A stretch of DNA of 64,000 bases from NCBI GenBank assembly GCA_014871385.1, contig CM026429.1:4924083-4988082 (forward strand), read 5' to 3'. Each line of letters starts with the position of its first letter. Within the stretch, counting starts at the first letter, position 1. Below the pieces are notes generated by a model. That model searched no databases. It saw only the letters and a program-made list of their open reading frames with translations, and was not told the origin of the DNA. Source of the stretch: Ceratodon purpureus. Taxonomy: Eukaryota; Streptophyta; Bryopsida; Pseudoditrichales; Ditrichaceae. A program made the position numbers and the translations under genes. Of the stretch, positions 31,751 to 43,231 are shown piece by piece.

Positions 31751-33076
31751 CTACAACAACATACTGTACATCTCGCTGTGGCTTTGCCGCCACTCGTTAG
31801 TGGTCAGCTTCGCCTCAAACGCAGTGCTGTAATTCTTCCTGAGAGAATTGAGCTTCTCCCTGGCACACACCAGCTCTTCCTCGATCTCCCGAACTTGCTC
31901 AAAATGTTTCTCCAAACTTGCCCCGAACTGGGAGCCACCTTGAGATGCTTCATAGTCGCGCTCTTCCTGTATGCTCTGAAGCTCTTCCAGCACTTCCTGC
32001 AGATCCCGTTGCAACTCCAGCTCCACCTGAGTTATCTGATCACATTGCACTTCTAGCTGCGTGTATTTCTCCAGAATTGCATTATCGCGCTCTTTCTGAA
32101 TGGCCTTGAGCTCCTCAGTTTTCAGCTGGATGTTCCCCTGGAGTTCCATCTCTATCTGCCGGATTTGGTCACGCTGATGTTGCTGGTCCAGATGAACTTC
32201 CATCACTGCTTTGTCACGCTCCTTAACTGCAGTTTGCAGCTCGTTGGTTACTCGCCGGAGCTCCATTTGAAGCCTCATTTCAATCTCGTAAACAAGATCA
32301 CACTGCTGCTCCAGTTGCTTATTCTTCCCTGCAATTGCTCTATCACGCTCCATCTGCACAGCCTTGATCTCTTTCCGTATCCGCTGAATCTCTCCTTGGA
32401 GCTCCACCTCTATCTGGCCCACTTGCTCCTGCTGGTGCTTCGACTGCGAGTCCAATTCTGTACAGGCATCATCACGTTGCTTCTTTACAATAACGAGGTC
32501 CCGCTTAGCTTTCTGAAGCTCCACTTGAAGGCCCATTTCCAGTTCATAAACTTGGTCACATTGCTGTTCCAGCTGCAACTGCTTCCCTGCAATTGCGTCA
32601 TCGCGATGCTTCCGTGCAGCCTTAAGCTCTTCAACCGTACGCTGCAAATCCCCTTGGAGCTCCGTCTCTATGGACTGAATCTGGTCGCATTGGTGGTCCA
32701 ACTGCACCCGCCTCTCAGCAATCGCGGAGTCCCGTTGCCTCTGTACAATAAGCAGCTCCTCCGTCCTTCGACGCAGCTCAGCTTGCAACACTTGCCGGTA
32801 GAGAAAATCCGACTCCTCATTGTCCACACCATCCTCCTCCCGCTGGTCCTGCGTGTAGCTCACACCCGGCGTCGTCGGCCCCCCGTTCCGCTCCAGAATC
32901 TCTTCCAGCGTCACTCGCATCCGCTTCCCCCGCCCCTTGTGCGAGCCTGCACTCAGCTCCTCCGCCGCCACAAAACTCCTCCCAGTCCCATCCCCAACAC
33001 TCCTCCGCCTCTTCACCCCCAACCCCTCCCTCCCACATTGCCTCTGCACATAAGAGCAATCCGGCGAATGCACCAT
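31751..33076 (-). CDS. Coiled-coil protein made of seven 43-residue repeats
   Basis: A single exon from the first ATG at 33076, about 441 residues. Residues 1–90 are Gly/Arg-rich with clusters KRRR and KGRGKRMR that could act as a nuclear signal. Seven repeats of 43 residues follow, with the consensus LQ.EL.R..EEL...Q..RD.AI…QL..QCDQV..IE.E; the last is slightly longer. Odd repeats carry HQ.(D/E)Q and QGD/QGE features; even repeats carry EQQCDQVYE, so the array evolved as pairs of 86 residues. This predicts a long rod of coiled coil. The C-terminal 50 residues (REIEEELVCAREKLNSLRKN) are non-repeated coiled coil. I do not recognise a named family; similarity to structural or tethering coiled-coil proteins is expected by composition alone. 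Confidence 0.85.
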   Translation of the reverse strand: MVHSPDCSYVQRQCGREGLGVKRRRSVGDGTGRSFVAAEELSAGSHKGRGKRMRVTLEEILERNGGPTTPGVSYTQDQREEDGVDNEESDFLYRQVLQAELRRRTEELLIVQRQRDSAIAERRVQLDHQCDQIQSIETELQGDLQRTVEELKAARKHRDDAIAGKQLQLEQQCDQVYELEMGLQVELQKAKRDLVIVKKQRDDACTELDSQSKHQQEQVGQIEVELQGEIQRIRKEIKAVQMERDRAIAGKNKQLEQQCDLVYEIEMRLQMELRRVTNELQTAVKERDKAVMEVHLDQQHQRDQIRQIEMELQGNIQLKTEELKAIQKERDNAILEKYTQLEVQCDQITQVELELQRDLQEVLEELQSIQEERDYEASQGGSQFGASLEKHFEQVREIEEELVCAREKLNSLRKNYSTAFEAKLTTNEWRQSHSEMYSMLL

Positions 33077-33085
33077 CCCTACCAA

Positions 33086-34648
33086 ACCAAAACTCCCCGC
33101 CTACAACCCCACTGCCTTCACCTCCCCAACCCACTCCCCCAACATCGCTCTCACACCTTCATAACCCCCTTCCAAACCTCATGCAACCTACAAATCCCAA
33201 ACAACCTCACACTCACTCCCATTAAACCCTGACCCTGCCTAAACCTAGGGCTAACTCAAACAGCACAGAACCGAATTCAAGAACACAATCATTGATCATC
33301 ATCCTCAACGATGCGAAAGAACTGCCATGCAGCTAAACACATCATGAATCATCACCACAACATCACCATCATCATCAAAAACCATCAAAAACCATCAAAA
33401 ACCATCAACAACCATCAACAACTCTGTCCCTTGTCTACCAGTACAGACTCTGGTATCCATCAAACGTTGCCGTAGTCTACGACGACTCAGGCATCGGCAT
33501 TTGAAAACCAGGCTCATGATTACCGCTCTGGCATCCCCATGAGCGGCGCAGCGGGGACAGTCGCCAAATCTACGCGACGTGATGTCGCAAGGACAGGCAA
33601 ATTGGGTTCCACCATGTGCGTGAGATGGACATCAGCTTGGGAGTTGTTAGGTGAATGGTTTTCCTGGTCTTGTGGTGGACGGAGGTAGACCGTTCGGGAG
33701 GTGGGCCGCCGGTCTTCGTCGTTTCGTGGACGACTAGTCCCCTTTTTTTAGTGTTTTGGGTTCCGTTTCGGGAGGGTGCGTTGTCGACCGAGGTGGGTTC
33801 CGTGGTTTGGCAGAGCTTGGAGGTGGGAAGAGCCCACGAGTGAAGCTCCAAGGTTTTGGGGTTGGGTCATTCGTGAGCGATTTGCAGGGATATTGGTTTT
33901 GTTGGATTGGATCGGTGAAGGATCTCTGTCATCGACATCGGTTAGTTACCTGTGAGCAGGTGGGCTTTTGCATCGAGTGAAGTTTATTTGCTTAGTCTCT
34001 CTCACTGTGCCTGTCCTCTGCGTCTTTCGTGCTGGATGTTGATTGCGTTTGAGGGTATGTGGGTATGTGGGTATGTTTCGTTTGCGAGGGTTTGTTGGTG
34101 AGGGTGGGTTGGGGATGACATTCTTAAATGCTTGTTTCAGGGAGTTTCGTCTGTAGGATATAATTCGTGTTGTGGTTGACGAGTGGTTGAGTTTAGACGG
34201 ATCGAGTCTTGCCCTAGGAGCGACGCAATTTTTCGTTTCGATCGTCGTTTGGAACCCTATGTTCTGCGTCTGAAATTGTTCTGTTTCTGCTGGGAGATTG
34301 TTTCTGTTGAGAGCTTATGGTTTGAGATTAGTGAGGGGTGGTGAGCTTCTGTAGTTGTGCTCGTTGACAGGGTTGTCTCGATCAGCGACTAAGTCGTAGA
34401 GATAGAATTCGGATTCAGTTCCTTACGGCAACGCTGCGGAGGACTCTCGGCCATTGCTGAGAAAGTTGGTTGGGTTATTTCTTTCCAAATTCGCTCACTC
34501 TGCAGAAACTGAATACCGAGGACTCATAGAAGTGTGACTGTTGAATAATATGGTGCAAAATGTTAATGAGTTCTGTTGTTGGAATCCACAGGAATTAGAA
34601 CGATGGCTCTCAGTGTGTTTGACTAAGTGTGTTATGGATCTTGTAGGC
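33086..34648. other. Divergent upstream region and ARPC1 leader
   Basis: Lies between the coiled-coil gene (-) and ARPC1 (+). Contains an (ACCATCAAAA)-type microsatellite at about 33375–33420 and GT-rich sequence probably belonging to the ARPC1 5' UTR. An acceptor-like TTGTAG sits three bases before the ARPC1 ATG, so the leader is probably spliced. No protein-coding frame that I trust. Confidence 0.5.
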
Positions 34649-37600
34649 ATGGCTGCAGGTGGAGTCCATCATCTGGCGCAATGTATCACATGCCATGCGT
34701 GGAATGCTGATATGTCCAGTACGTGACTACATAATCTCAACTTAAACAGCGTGTTTGTTCCTAGGGTTTATAATTGCAATACGATAGTTTAGACGTAATA
34801 TGTAAGAAAGTTTTATTTGGTCATACAAATGGAGTAAGTCTTCTCAAGTTAGGCTGTGGATTTGGATTCAAGAGGAAGCTTATTAGTCCTGTGCATTAAT
34901 GTTTACATGTTGGGGATGCAGTGGTCGCTATTTGTCCAAATAACAACGAGGTTCACATCTACAAAGCCTCTGTGTCTCCGAACGCAGTTTGGGAGCGGGT
35001 TTATGTTCTTGACAAGGTGCCTAGCTTCTCCCGTCTGATGTGATTTTCTTATCATTGTTATGTGAAAGCTGAGCTTTAATTCTGCAAGTCAGTTGCATTA
35101 GAGGCTGCTTCTTTAGTTAATTGCTGAATATAGTTACTTATAACTCGAATGTTACTACCTATATTCGATCCTTCGTTAGCAGTATCGATTAGGTTCACTC
35201 TGGAAGTATTGTTGTTGTGATTGTTGACAACTGTCAGAAAGATTTTAGTAACTTGTTGCTCTTCTTTGGTGCAGCATGAACAACTGGTTTCGGGCATCGA
35301 TTGGGCACCCAAGAGTAATAAGATTGTTACCTGCTCCCATGACCGGAACTCGTAAGTCAACAATCGCTTTTGATTTGATTTGCTGGTATCCCGGTGCTGC
35401 TGTGACAAGAATGACTGATTGTCAAGTGGTCTATATTTATTTTGATTCTGAAATTTTATTTTAAGAGAAATGTTTTAGGTGTTCGGTACTTCATTAATTG
35501 AAGAAGTGCTAATATTACCTGGTGCTTGAAATACGAAGGTATCATGAATATTGGTAGATTTCGAAGGCACTCTTTCTACTTATTGATGTTGGCCATGCTT
35601 GGACAGATATGTCTGGTCATTAGAAGGTAATGAATGGCAGGCGACTCTGGTCATCTTGCGTCTGAATCGGGCTGCTACCTCCGTCGAGTGGGGTCCTCAG
35701 GGTACATGACTCCATTCCAATTCCTCTTTCATCTATGATGAGCACGATTATTGCAGTACTGGCACTCTTTTATTTTTTTTCTTGTTTTATGTAACTATAT
35801 CAGAGATTTATGAGATTTTCGTTTGCAGCGACATACTAACGTGCAACTTTGAAGTTGTATCTCATTGATTGGCTATCTTTCATGCGCAGAAAATAAGTTC
35901 GCCGTGGGAAGCGGTGCTAAGACTGTCTGCGTATGCTACTTTGAAGAGGACAATAACTGGTATTTAATTTCACCTGTTTTTGTTGAAATTTTTTCCTTCT
36001 GGAATGCAGGGTGTGTGTGACTTTGCGCCTCGCCTTCCTGGTGTATGTGTGTTTTTTTTCCAATGCATCAAACCTGCTCTTTTGATCCATCAGACCTGCC
36101 CTTTATTTTAGATTGCTTATGAGTGTTAGGCCTTTCCGTTTCAAGTTACAGAGCTCGTCAGGCTTTATTGGGGCGACTTGACATACACACTGGCTTCCTA
36201 CGTTTATTGAAATGGATTGTGTTTCCATGCAGGTGGGTAAGCAAGCTAATTAGAAAGAAGCATCACTCCACGATTACAAGTGTCGCCTGGCATCCAAATA
36301 ACGTATACATTCCAACCATCTTCTGTCTCAGCTTTGCGTTTGTCATCTATTTGCACCGTCATACTCCCCTCAACGTCTTATAAATCTCACGGGGGTCTCG
36401 TTTGCACTTTCTATGTAGGTTTTGTTGGCAACAACATCAACAGATAGTAAATGTCGAATATTTTCTGCCTTTATCAAGGGGGTTGATGCACGGTCAGCTG
36501 ATATTCTGCTCCTGAACCTCTTCAAGTTGTAGAACAGAGTACCCAATTATACTCCTGTTGAAGGTTCTGCTACTGCTTGTTGACGGCATATAACGAGGTG
36601 TTTTCGGAAAGCAGGGAACCATAGATATGCTGGTTTCTATACCTGTATTCTAACTAAGAAGGAATATGCAAGAAACTTGTCATGTCGTTTGCTATTTCAT
36701 ATGCTAGTTGGATTAGCAGCAATTATAAACAGCACATACCAAATAGTATTTTGTATTCTGCTATCACAATATTTTATTTGAATGTGTCAGAAAAGATGCA
36801 ACGACTGCATTTGGTGACGTCAAGTTCGGGGAGGTGTGCAAATACTTCCTTCACTTTGAGTTTACGTGTTAAATATTGTTCAACTGAGATAGTTTTGGTT
36901 GGTCAACCACATTGCTGGAAGTGCTTGTATCATGTCACCAGCTTTTAGCCGAAATGCTCATTGATAACCGGCAATGGATTTCCATGGCTATCAGGAGTTG
37001 ATTCAATTGGACCTTGCTTGTTGCTGGTCATTTGGCGCACACTGGTCACCAAGTGGAAATAGCCTAGCCTATGTTGGTGAGTATAAATGAATCTCTCACG
37101 GCCCTTGACTCCTTTGCCTTGCGATATTTGTCAAATAAAAATGAAATTGAGCACACTGTATGGTGTATTTAAATAGCTGCATATTTAAAAGTCATGGATT
37201 TCCCATACTTTTCATAGGATAGAAACGGAATTGCCGTTGAGTGTTACTTGTTGAGTGTTTTAAGCTTGTGCTCATGTGCTTGGTATTGGTGAAGGACATG
37301 ATTCGACCATTCATTTTGTCACGGATGTTGGACCAACCCCACGTGCTCGCTCCTTGAGCCTGCGCCATTTACCCCTGCGTGATGTAGGTCAGCTTTTCCC
37401 GACTAGCATCCTTTATTGTATCTGTGGGTTACGCATTTAGCTGACTCGGCAATCCCTTCTAGTAATTCTGAGTGAAGTACGAGAAATCCTAAATTGACGT
37501 ACAGCATGTGCAAGTCATACCTGAGTCCTGCTGTTGTAATATGATTTATCTTCTGGAAAAGTGATCATTTCCCTGATAATGCTTCGTGATTTGCAGGTTC

Positions 37601-38521
37601 TGTTCTTATCAGAAACAAGATTAGTTGCTGGAGGGTTTGATTGCAATCCCATGCTCTTTGGATCTGACAAAAACGGCGTTTGGTATGTTGACCGCCGTCT
37701 TCTACAGCTTTTAGTGTGATAATGAGATGAAGAGACGCTTTTCTGTGTAGAATCATCTGTCGTGCCTAACTGCTTCGCATTTACCTATTTTTACGGACAC
37801 TGAAGAATTCTCTCTTATTCACAGGCGGATAGGATTGATTATCTTACTCATATGTAGCTGTTTATGTTTGGATTTTAGGGAATTTATTTCGTTTTTGGAC
37901 GAAGTGAAACCTCCTGCGGAGACCAAGACTGATACCATGGTAACGAGTTCGATGCTTGGAATATTTTATCTTCTCACAAGCATTTAGTAGAATCGTTTTA
38001 CTCCATGCATTTATTCAAATTCTAAAGCTCTGAAGAAGATTGTGGGTTTTGCTTTATGTGGGGTGTAGTTTGCTGCTGCAAAGGGCAAGTTCAAATGGTT
38101 GGGCAGTGAGAATCCATCTGAAGAAAGTACCCTCTCGACAACTCATGAAAGTTGTATCACGTAAGCTTTTTTGAGTTCTCCAGATTCAGCTTGTGCAATT
38201 ACTATCATCGAATTTGATCTTAATACTTCACCATCAGCTTACGAATAGTCTGCATCTGATGATATTACTGGGTGTTGCAGGATGATTCGTCCTCTGGTGC
38301 CTCTTTCTGAAAGACACCCGGAAAATCCCATGACATTATTCAGCACATCAGGTATTGTGAGGACTTCGCTTGCAATTTTTCGAACCGTGTCAGGTACCTA
38401 CTATTGAACCTACAACATTGTGATATGCGCCTGTTGAAATGTGTGTGCAGGTCTGGATGGCAGGGTGGTCATCTGGGACTTGAATAACGTGGGTGATGCC
38501 TTGGCCAGACTCCGCTTATGA
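34649..38521 (+). CDS. ARPC1: Actin-related protein 2/3 complex subunit 1 (ARPC1, p41-Arc)
   Basis: Fifteen exons in phase: 34649–34718, 34922–35016, 35275–35351, 35607–35701, 35890–35959, 36233–36302, 36419–36492, 36791–36833, 36995–37076, 37295–37383, 37597–37682, 37879–37939, 38069–38160, 38281–38351, 38451–38521; 381 residues, the normal size. ARPC1 is the seven-bladed WD40 subunit of the Arp2/3 complex, which nucleates branched actin filaments in the cytoplasm. Family landmarks: [124 protein letters not shown]; ending [11 protein letters not shown]…ALARLRL, which matches the canonical C-terminus. An AATAAA signal lies at 39153–39158. Confidence 0.95.
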
Positions 38522-38683
38522 TATGAGGTATTACTTGTTATACTCTTTGTACATCTCAGCATTGTGTTGCGTGGTGCATCTCCTATATGGTAGTGGCGAC
38601 TTCTTCCAACCTCGTTATCATTTGTCTAGCATGTTATTACTATTCTTAAATGCTGCGTTATCATTTAATTTGAACAACTGCAG

Positions 38684-38911
38684 GCAAGCAAGGGATGGAG
38701 CACGAGCTGGCTTCCGCCAGCAGAGGAAGCTATGAAAGTCTATGAGAAACTGAAATCCAGCGTCAAGCCCCAGGCAGAGGAAGTTGTCGAGAGACTGAAG
38801 TCCAGTGTGGTTCCACAAGCAGAGGAAGCAAAGCGGGTACTTGTGAGATTAAAGTCAAGTGTGATTGAATACGTTGAGCAAGTTCCACAGAGCTCGGATT
38901 CTCATGACTAG
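38684..38911 (+). CDS. Possible alternative last exon of ARPC1 with an LKSSV repeat
   Basis: After a good acceptor (AACTGCAG) an open frame of 75 residues runs to TAG at 38911. It contains three related units: KLKSSVKPQAEE, RLKSSVVPQAEE and RLKSSVIEYVEQ, an amphipathic-helix pattern unlikely by chance. It can be joined in phase to the last ARPC1 exon if splicing uses AATAAC|GTGGGT near 38489, replacing the canonical last ten residues by this tail. Otherwise it would be 3' UTR with a fossil coding segment. I cannot tell which; no ATG makes it an independent gene of normal form. Confidence 0.5.
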   Translation, partial: ASKGWSTSWLPPAEEAMKVYEKLKSSVKPQAEEVVERLKSSVVPQAEEAKRVLVRLKSSVIEYVEQVPQSSDSHD

Positions 38912-40736
38912 GCCAGTCTCATGAGCTTTCTTTCTCCGCAAGTACACTTCAGCAACGCTGGGTTTGTTTGTAACGGATCGTGGAATCATTTTTCTTTCAG
39001 CTTCTGAAGCTATGAGTCTGTAGTTTGTATCATTCTCTCCATTCCCTTGTGCTAGTTCCTGTTTCTTGATAATGGGATCTTACCTGTTTTATACAACTCC
39101 TGGTAGTTCTACATGGACTTAGATGGAATTGATTCCATCAATGTAACCGAGTAATAAAGTCCGTCACCTTTCTGTTCTCGTTCCTTGAGTTGTCGGTGCA
39201 ATGAGAGTAGCTATTACTAAACATACACATCCTGTATGCCAGTATTCAGAATACGATATTGAAGATTTTGATTAGTTCTCAAGGAAAATGGTCTTTTCTT
39301 TGGTTCAGGATGCTAGATAAAGTTGCTAGTCTCTAAAGCGTACCTTAGGAGCTCATGCTGGCCCCGCGACAGGAACTCTTCGAAAACAATGTGTGCACAA
39401 TCAACAAACAGAATCCCATCTCTCTAAGTGACTCGGCCACCGTTGAACCAGATCTTCTGTATTTGAAGAATGAAACCTCGTCAGTTTCTTTAGACCACGC
39501 TCTTGCTTCCAACGGCATCAATCTACCATCGATTGGTGCAGAAGCCTGGTGCAGAATGATAGGGCGTCGAAGGTCCAGATAAGAACAATAATGAGAAGCA
39601 GAAAGAACATCTAATCGGAGCCGTTAAGTGTAGCCCTTCAAACTCCGATCTTTGAAAAAGCGCATGTGCCATGTCACATATGATATCCTTGAGGATGCTG
39701 TGCCTTTGTCCTCATCAGAACCCCAACAGGATAATGTTTTCCCTCTTTCTGGCTTCACCGGATCATCGCTGGTTTCCGTGGCGCGACGTGATCATTTCCC
39801 AGCCATAGCAACGCATCGACTCACTCTCTGGTGGAACTGCAGCTGAATCCCACATTGCGAGCGAGGAGATATCGTATCGATCAAGGATTTCTCGGCTGCT
39901 GTGAGTACCGATCTTCCTCTCATTGAACCTGGTTTAGAGATCTCTTACATCGCTGTCGAGTTCGTAATCTGGGTCTTGAATGGTTCGCGATATCTTGATC
40001 TCCAGCTTTACTCCCGTAATGACTGAGCTAGTAGGCATTGACACTCGTAAGATTCGGATTGCAGCCTAATGTCTACTACGCCAATTGGTTCTGTTATCTG
40101 AAATTGGTTCTGTGATCCAGTCCTGGCAATGTGGGTGCATTGTTGTTGTGTCCGATACCAATGGAGAAGTTGCGAGATCACCGATTGTACTAATGTAGAT
40201 CCTACTGGCGTTTGCTACTTCGTGGGTCGACGATGTTATGTGAAGAATGCCTTCAACACTGGTTACAACCGTGTGGTATCTTTAAATGTGGAAAGCTTGG
40301 AAGCACAGCATTCGTGGCTTCGACAATGTATTTCGTCCAATCTGTTGTTGTTTGCCACAGGACGTAGGATATTAATGAGCGAGTAATGTGGCGTAGTGAA
40401 GATCTTCGGTGACATGAGTGATAGCCATAGCTAATTTCGTTAGGGTTCCCGTCGCATTGTAGTATGCCGCTTTGCATTACAATCTGTCTGCCAGGATGTT
40501 GAACGTTTGTTGAATTTGATTACAAAGAAGCCGTGAAATGTAGTTGCACACTGGTTGAATGTGAGCGTGGAGATCTATCCAATGTCTTGGTTACACCTTC
40601 AGGATGTCGTTGTCATGGTAATTGTGTTTCAAGGTTAAAGATAAAATGGGATATAGAAACCTTGACACTGAAATTATTTTCTGTTCGGCGCTGTGATAAA
40701 ACCTTGTAATGCGTTGCCAGATTTGAACAAAGGACC
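38912..40736. other. Intergenic and probable leader of the next gene
   Basis: ARPC1 3' UTR to about 39170, then sequence with only short open frames. An acceptor-like GTTGCCAG precedes the next ATG by about 20 bases, so part may be a spliced 5' UTR. No supported gene. Confidence 0.4.
39153..39158 (+). terminator. Poly(A) signal for ARPC1
   Basis: AATAAA in the context GTAATAAAGTCC, about 240 bp after the LKSSV frame and 630 bp after the ARPC1 stop. Confidence 0.45.
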
Positions 40737-41361
40737 ATGGCCGCAGCAACGCAACTCACCATGTCTGCTTCTTCATTCTTCTGCCCGACTACCGTTGCTT
40801 CCAAGCAGGTTGGATCTAGCAGCACACAAGCTTTCGCCACTCCCACAACCTTGGTTATCTGTCAACAAGATAACACGGAGCACCAAACCATCAACGTCTC
40901 CCGCAGGTAAACGATCTTCTCAACCTCCGACACTCTTTGACTTCCCTCGCTCACCAACGCCCAAACCCACTGCTGTGCCATCCTTAACAATGCTGAATTT
41001 CGCCCTTCCTTAACAACTGTACCTGCCCTGATATTCTTATCCACTGCTAGACAAGCTCAGGCTAACTCCAATCCTTGTCCACATCATCTAAATCTCATAA
41101 CACTTTCTTTCTTCCAGACTTTTTGCAGTAGCAGCCGCTTCAGCAACAGCGTTGGGCGTGTTCGTGCAGCCTGAAGCTCAAGCGAAGCGTAACAAGCCAG
41201 CCGCACCGGAAGAGAAGAAGAAAGAGGAGGAGAACAAGGACCTGAGCGCTTACGATGCGAGGCTTCTCGCTAATGCCAAACGCAAAGAAGCCATGAAGGC
41301 TTCAGTGGAGGCCGCAAAGCTGAAGGCCAAGTCCATTGCAACTGCTGTCACCTCCGAATAG
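40737..41361 (+). CDS. Small plastid protein with apparent thylakoid-lumen signal
   Basis: Two exons, 40737–40906 and 41118–41361, joined in phase (SR|LFAVAAA); 137 residues. The first 57 residues are rich in Ser, Thr, Ala and Gln with almost no acid, a typical chloroplast transit peptide. The second exon opens with a hydrophobic stretch LFAVAAASATALGVFV ending QPEAQA|K, which looks like a thylakoid signal with an AxA cleavage site. The mature part is about 60 residues, very charged and helical (KKKEEENKDLSAYDARLLAN, KRKEAMKASVEAAKLKAKS). I do not recognise the family. It resembles the small lumenal or photosystem-associated proteins only in design, so function is open. Confidence 0.8.
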
Positions 41362-41992
41362 AGGCCTCAAGGACCGTTCCGTAGGTTGTATTTTCATGTA
41401 AGTTTAGAACTTCCTCCGATCCTCTAGGTGCTCTGTTGTACTAAATTCTGTACACACAAACTTAGATTGGAAATCCTGGTACCATGCCAGTGGAAATCCA
41501 CTGCCGTGCTTGAATGAAGCATGATCAGTGGCCTTGTAATCTACTCTTTCCGACGCCATTCTTGGCTGAAGGATTGGGATGTGCATGTTAGAAATCATTG
41601 CTGCATTCTTCACACCCTCTGTACATCTTGATTGAAGTGGAAAACTCCTGCTTTGCTTTGTCGATTTTGTATCTGCTTGTGCGGAGTGTGTTGACATGAT
41701 TTTGCACCGAAGGGCTTCAACTCAGTTCAAGACCCAGTAAGTTGTGCTTTGTTCTTAGATGAGAGCATTGTGAGCAGGATTGGACCACCCTTGAAAGGGA
41801 GTCACTGTAGAGTTACTCCCCCTTTTCTACACTAGGTGCCTTGAAGAGAACCGACATGTCATCCCCCTAGGTCTTTTTGGGTACCCATACAACGAGGTCT
41901 CAAGACCCCCACCCATAGTTGGGTCTTTGTGTAGCATCTTGAATGCATGTTCATTATCAGACATGTTTGTTGCAAGTATTTCCATGCTATCC
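41362..41992. other. 3' UTR and flank, no gene
   Basis: Downstream of the small plastid protein. Contains a hairpin-like GGGAGTCACTGTAGAGTTACTCCC-type inverted repeat near 41798 and a CTACACTAGGTGC motif that recurs, diverged, at about 42816–42833 on the other side of the adjacent TIR element. Confidence 0.4.
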
Positions 41993-42810
41993 GGGGGAGA
42001 GTACAACAAAGTGGACCACAAAGTACAATGTGTGATTACTAAGAAGTGAATATGAAGTGTGTTGTTTTCCAAAGCTCAAATTTGATTTTGAGCATTTTGG
42101 TGCAGGTTTTGTGCATTTTAGTCACTTTTTAGGGTGTCACAATTTGTCTCACACGTATCTACATTAAGCAAACATGTTCAATTGAAATTTAGTCACTTTT
42201 TAGGGTGTCACAATTTGTCTCACACGTATCTACATTAAGCAAACATGTTCAATTGAAACTCAGTTTGACAACTAGTTCTAAATCATAAAAATGAGAACTT
42301 TCAAAGTCTTAGTTTCTTCATTTGGTGCCCTCTATTATCTTTAGAGGATGTTTTTTCCAATTTAAAAAACAATGATTAGTGAGAAAAAGCTCACAAAAAG
42401 TACTGCATATGTGACCTTCTTAAAAAACATCCTTGCGGTACTTTTGGAATCCTAAATCAATTAATGAGTACATGAAATGACTATTTTAGAATACCTCTCA
42501 AATATACTATTTTAGAATACCGCTCCTTCAAAAGTGTTTTTTAGATAGTTTTTCGTTCTTTTCTAGCCACTTTTTCAAATGACTGCATTTGCTTTGCTTG
42601 GATTTGAAGCCTTCATACAATAACTTTAAAGTGTCTACTTAGCACAAAACTTTTCTAAATTGTAGAAATACAAGTCGAGAATCTACATTAGAAAAAAAAA
42701 AAATTGACTTCAATAACATCTTTCCATCACTTTTGTGCAAATTTTGCAAAAGGGCTGAAACTGACAAATAGCTAAGCATTTTTTTGGTCTACTTTATTGT
42801 GATCCTCCCC
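41993..42810 (+). mobile_element. TIR element (copy A), about 818 bp, non-autonomous
   Basis: Ends GGGGGAGAGTACAACAAAGT and, inverted, GGGGAGGATCACAATAAAGT. The body matches copy B (inverted) and half-copy C along its length. It is longer than copy B partly because of a 71-bp internal tandem duplication. Clear target-site duplications are not visible. No transposase frame. Confidence 0.75.
42117..42258. repeat. 71-bp tandem duplication inside copy A
   Basis: Two essentially identical units beginning TTTAGTCACTTTTTAGGG and containing CACACGTATCTACATTAAGC. It is absent from copy B, so it arose in this copy. Confidence 0.85.
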
Positions 42811-43231
42811 ATTCTTTATACTAGGGTGCTATAGCATGAGTAATTTAATTTTCACTTTGATTGTATTTTTCTTTTTAGTGCTATCACTATTCTTTAATTT
42901 TTTCATGGCAGACAAGGCAATGTAGGTTTTTGTTTCCTTGCCTACCATAATCAAAGGATTTAGCATGGATTGTCGATAAGAAATCATTTTTGATGAAAAA
43001 ATTATGTATGAATTTATGTCGGCAAAGTATTTACGTAGCTCTATAATTGAAAGGAATGAAGACCATAAGACACACCAAGTCTTATGCAGATGAAGACAGC
43101 GAGGTGAAATGTTCATTAATCTACTTTTAAGACTTCCTACAATTGATTTAAGGTCGTGACAATGTTGTATGAAACATCTTCTATTACGCATCCAGTTAGT
43201 ATGAACCTAACACCATTGCCATTTACGCTAA

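Noticed and set aside
32165-33232. A 355-codon plus-strand frame opposite the coiled-coil gene
   Set aside because: It is a Leu/Pro-rich mirror of the repeat-encoding strand.
41798-42833. Treating the CTACACTAGGTGC-like motifs on both sides of copy A as its target duplication
   Set aside because: They are diverged and lie some distance outside the TIRs on the left; copy B shows a clean 5-bp duplication instead.
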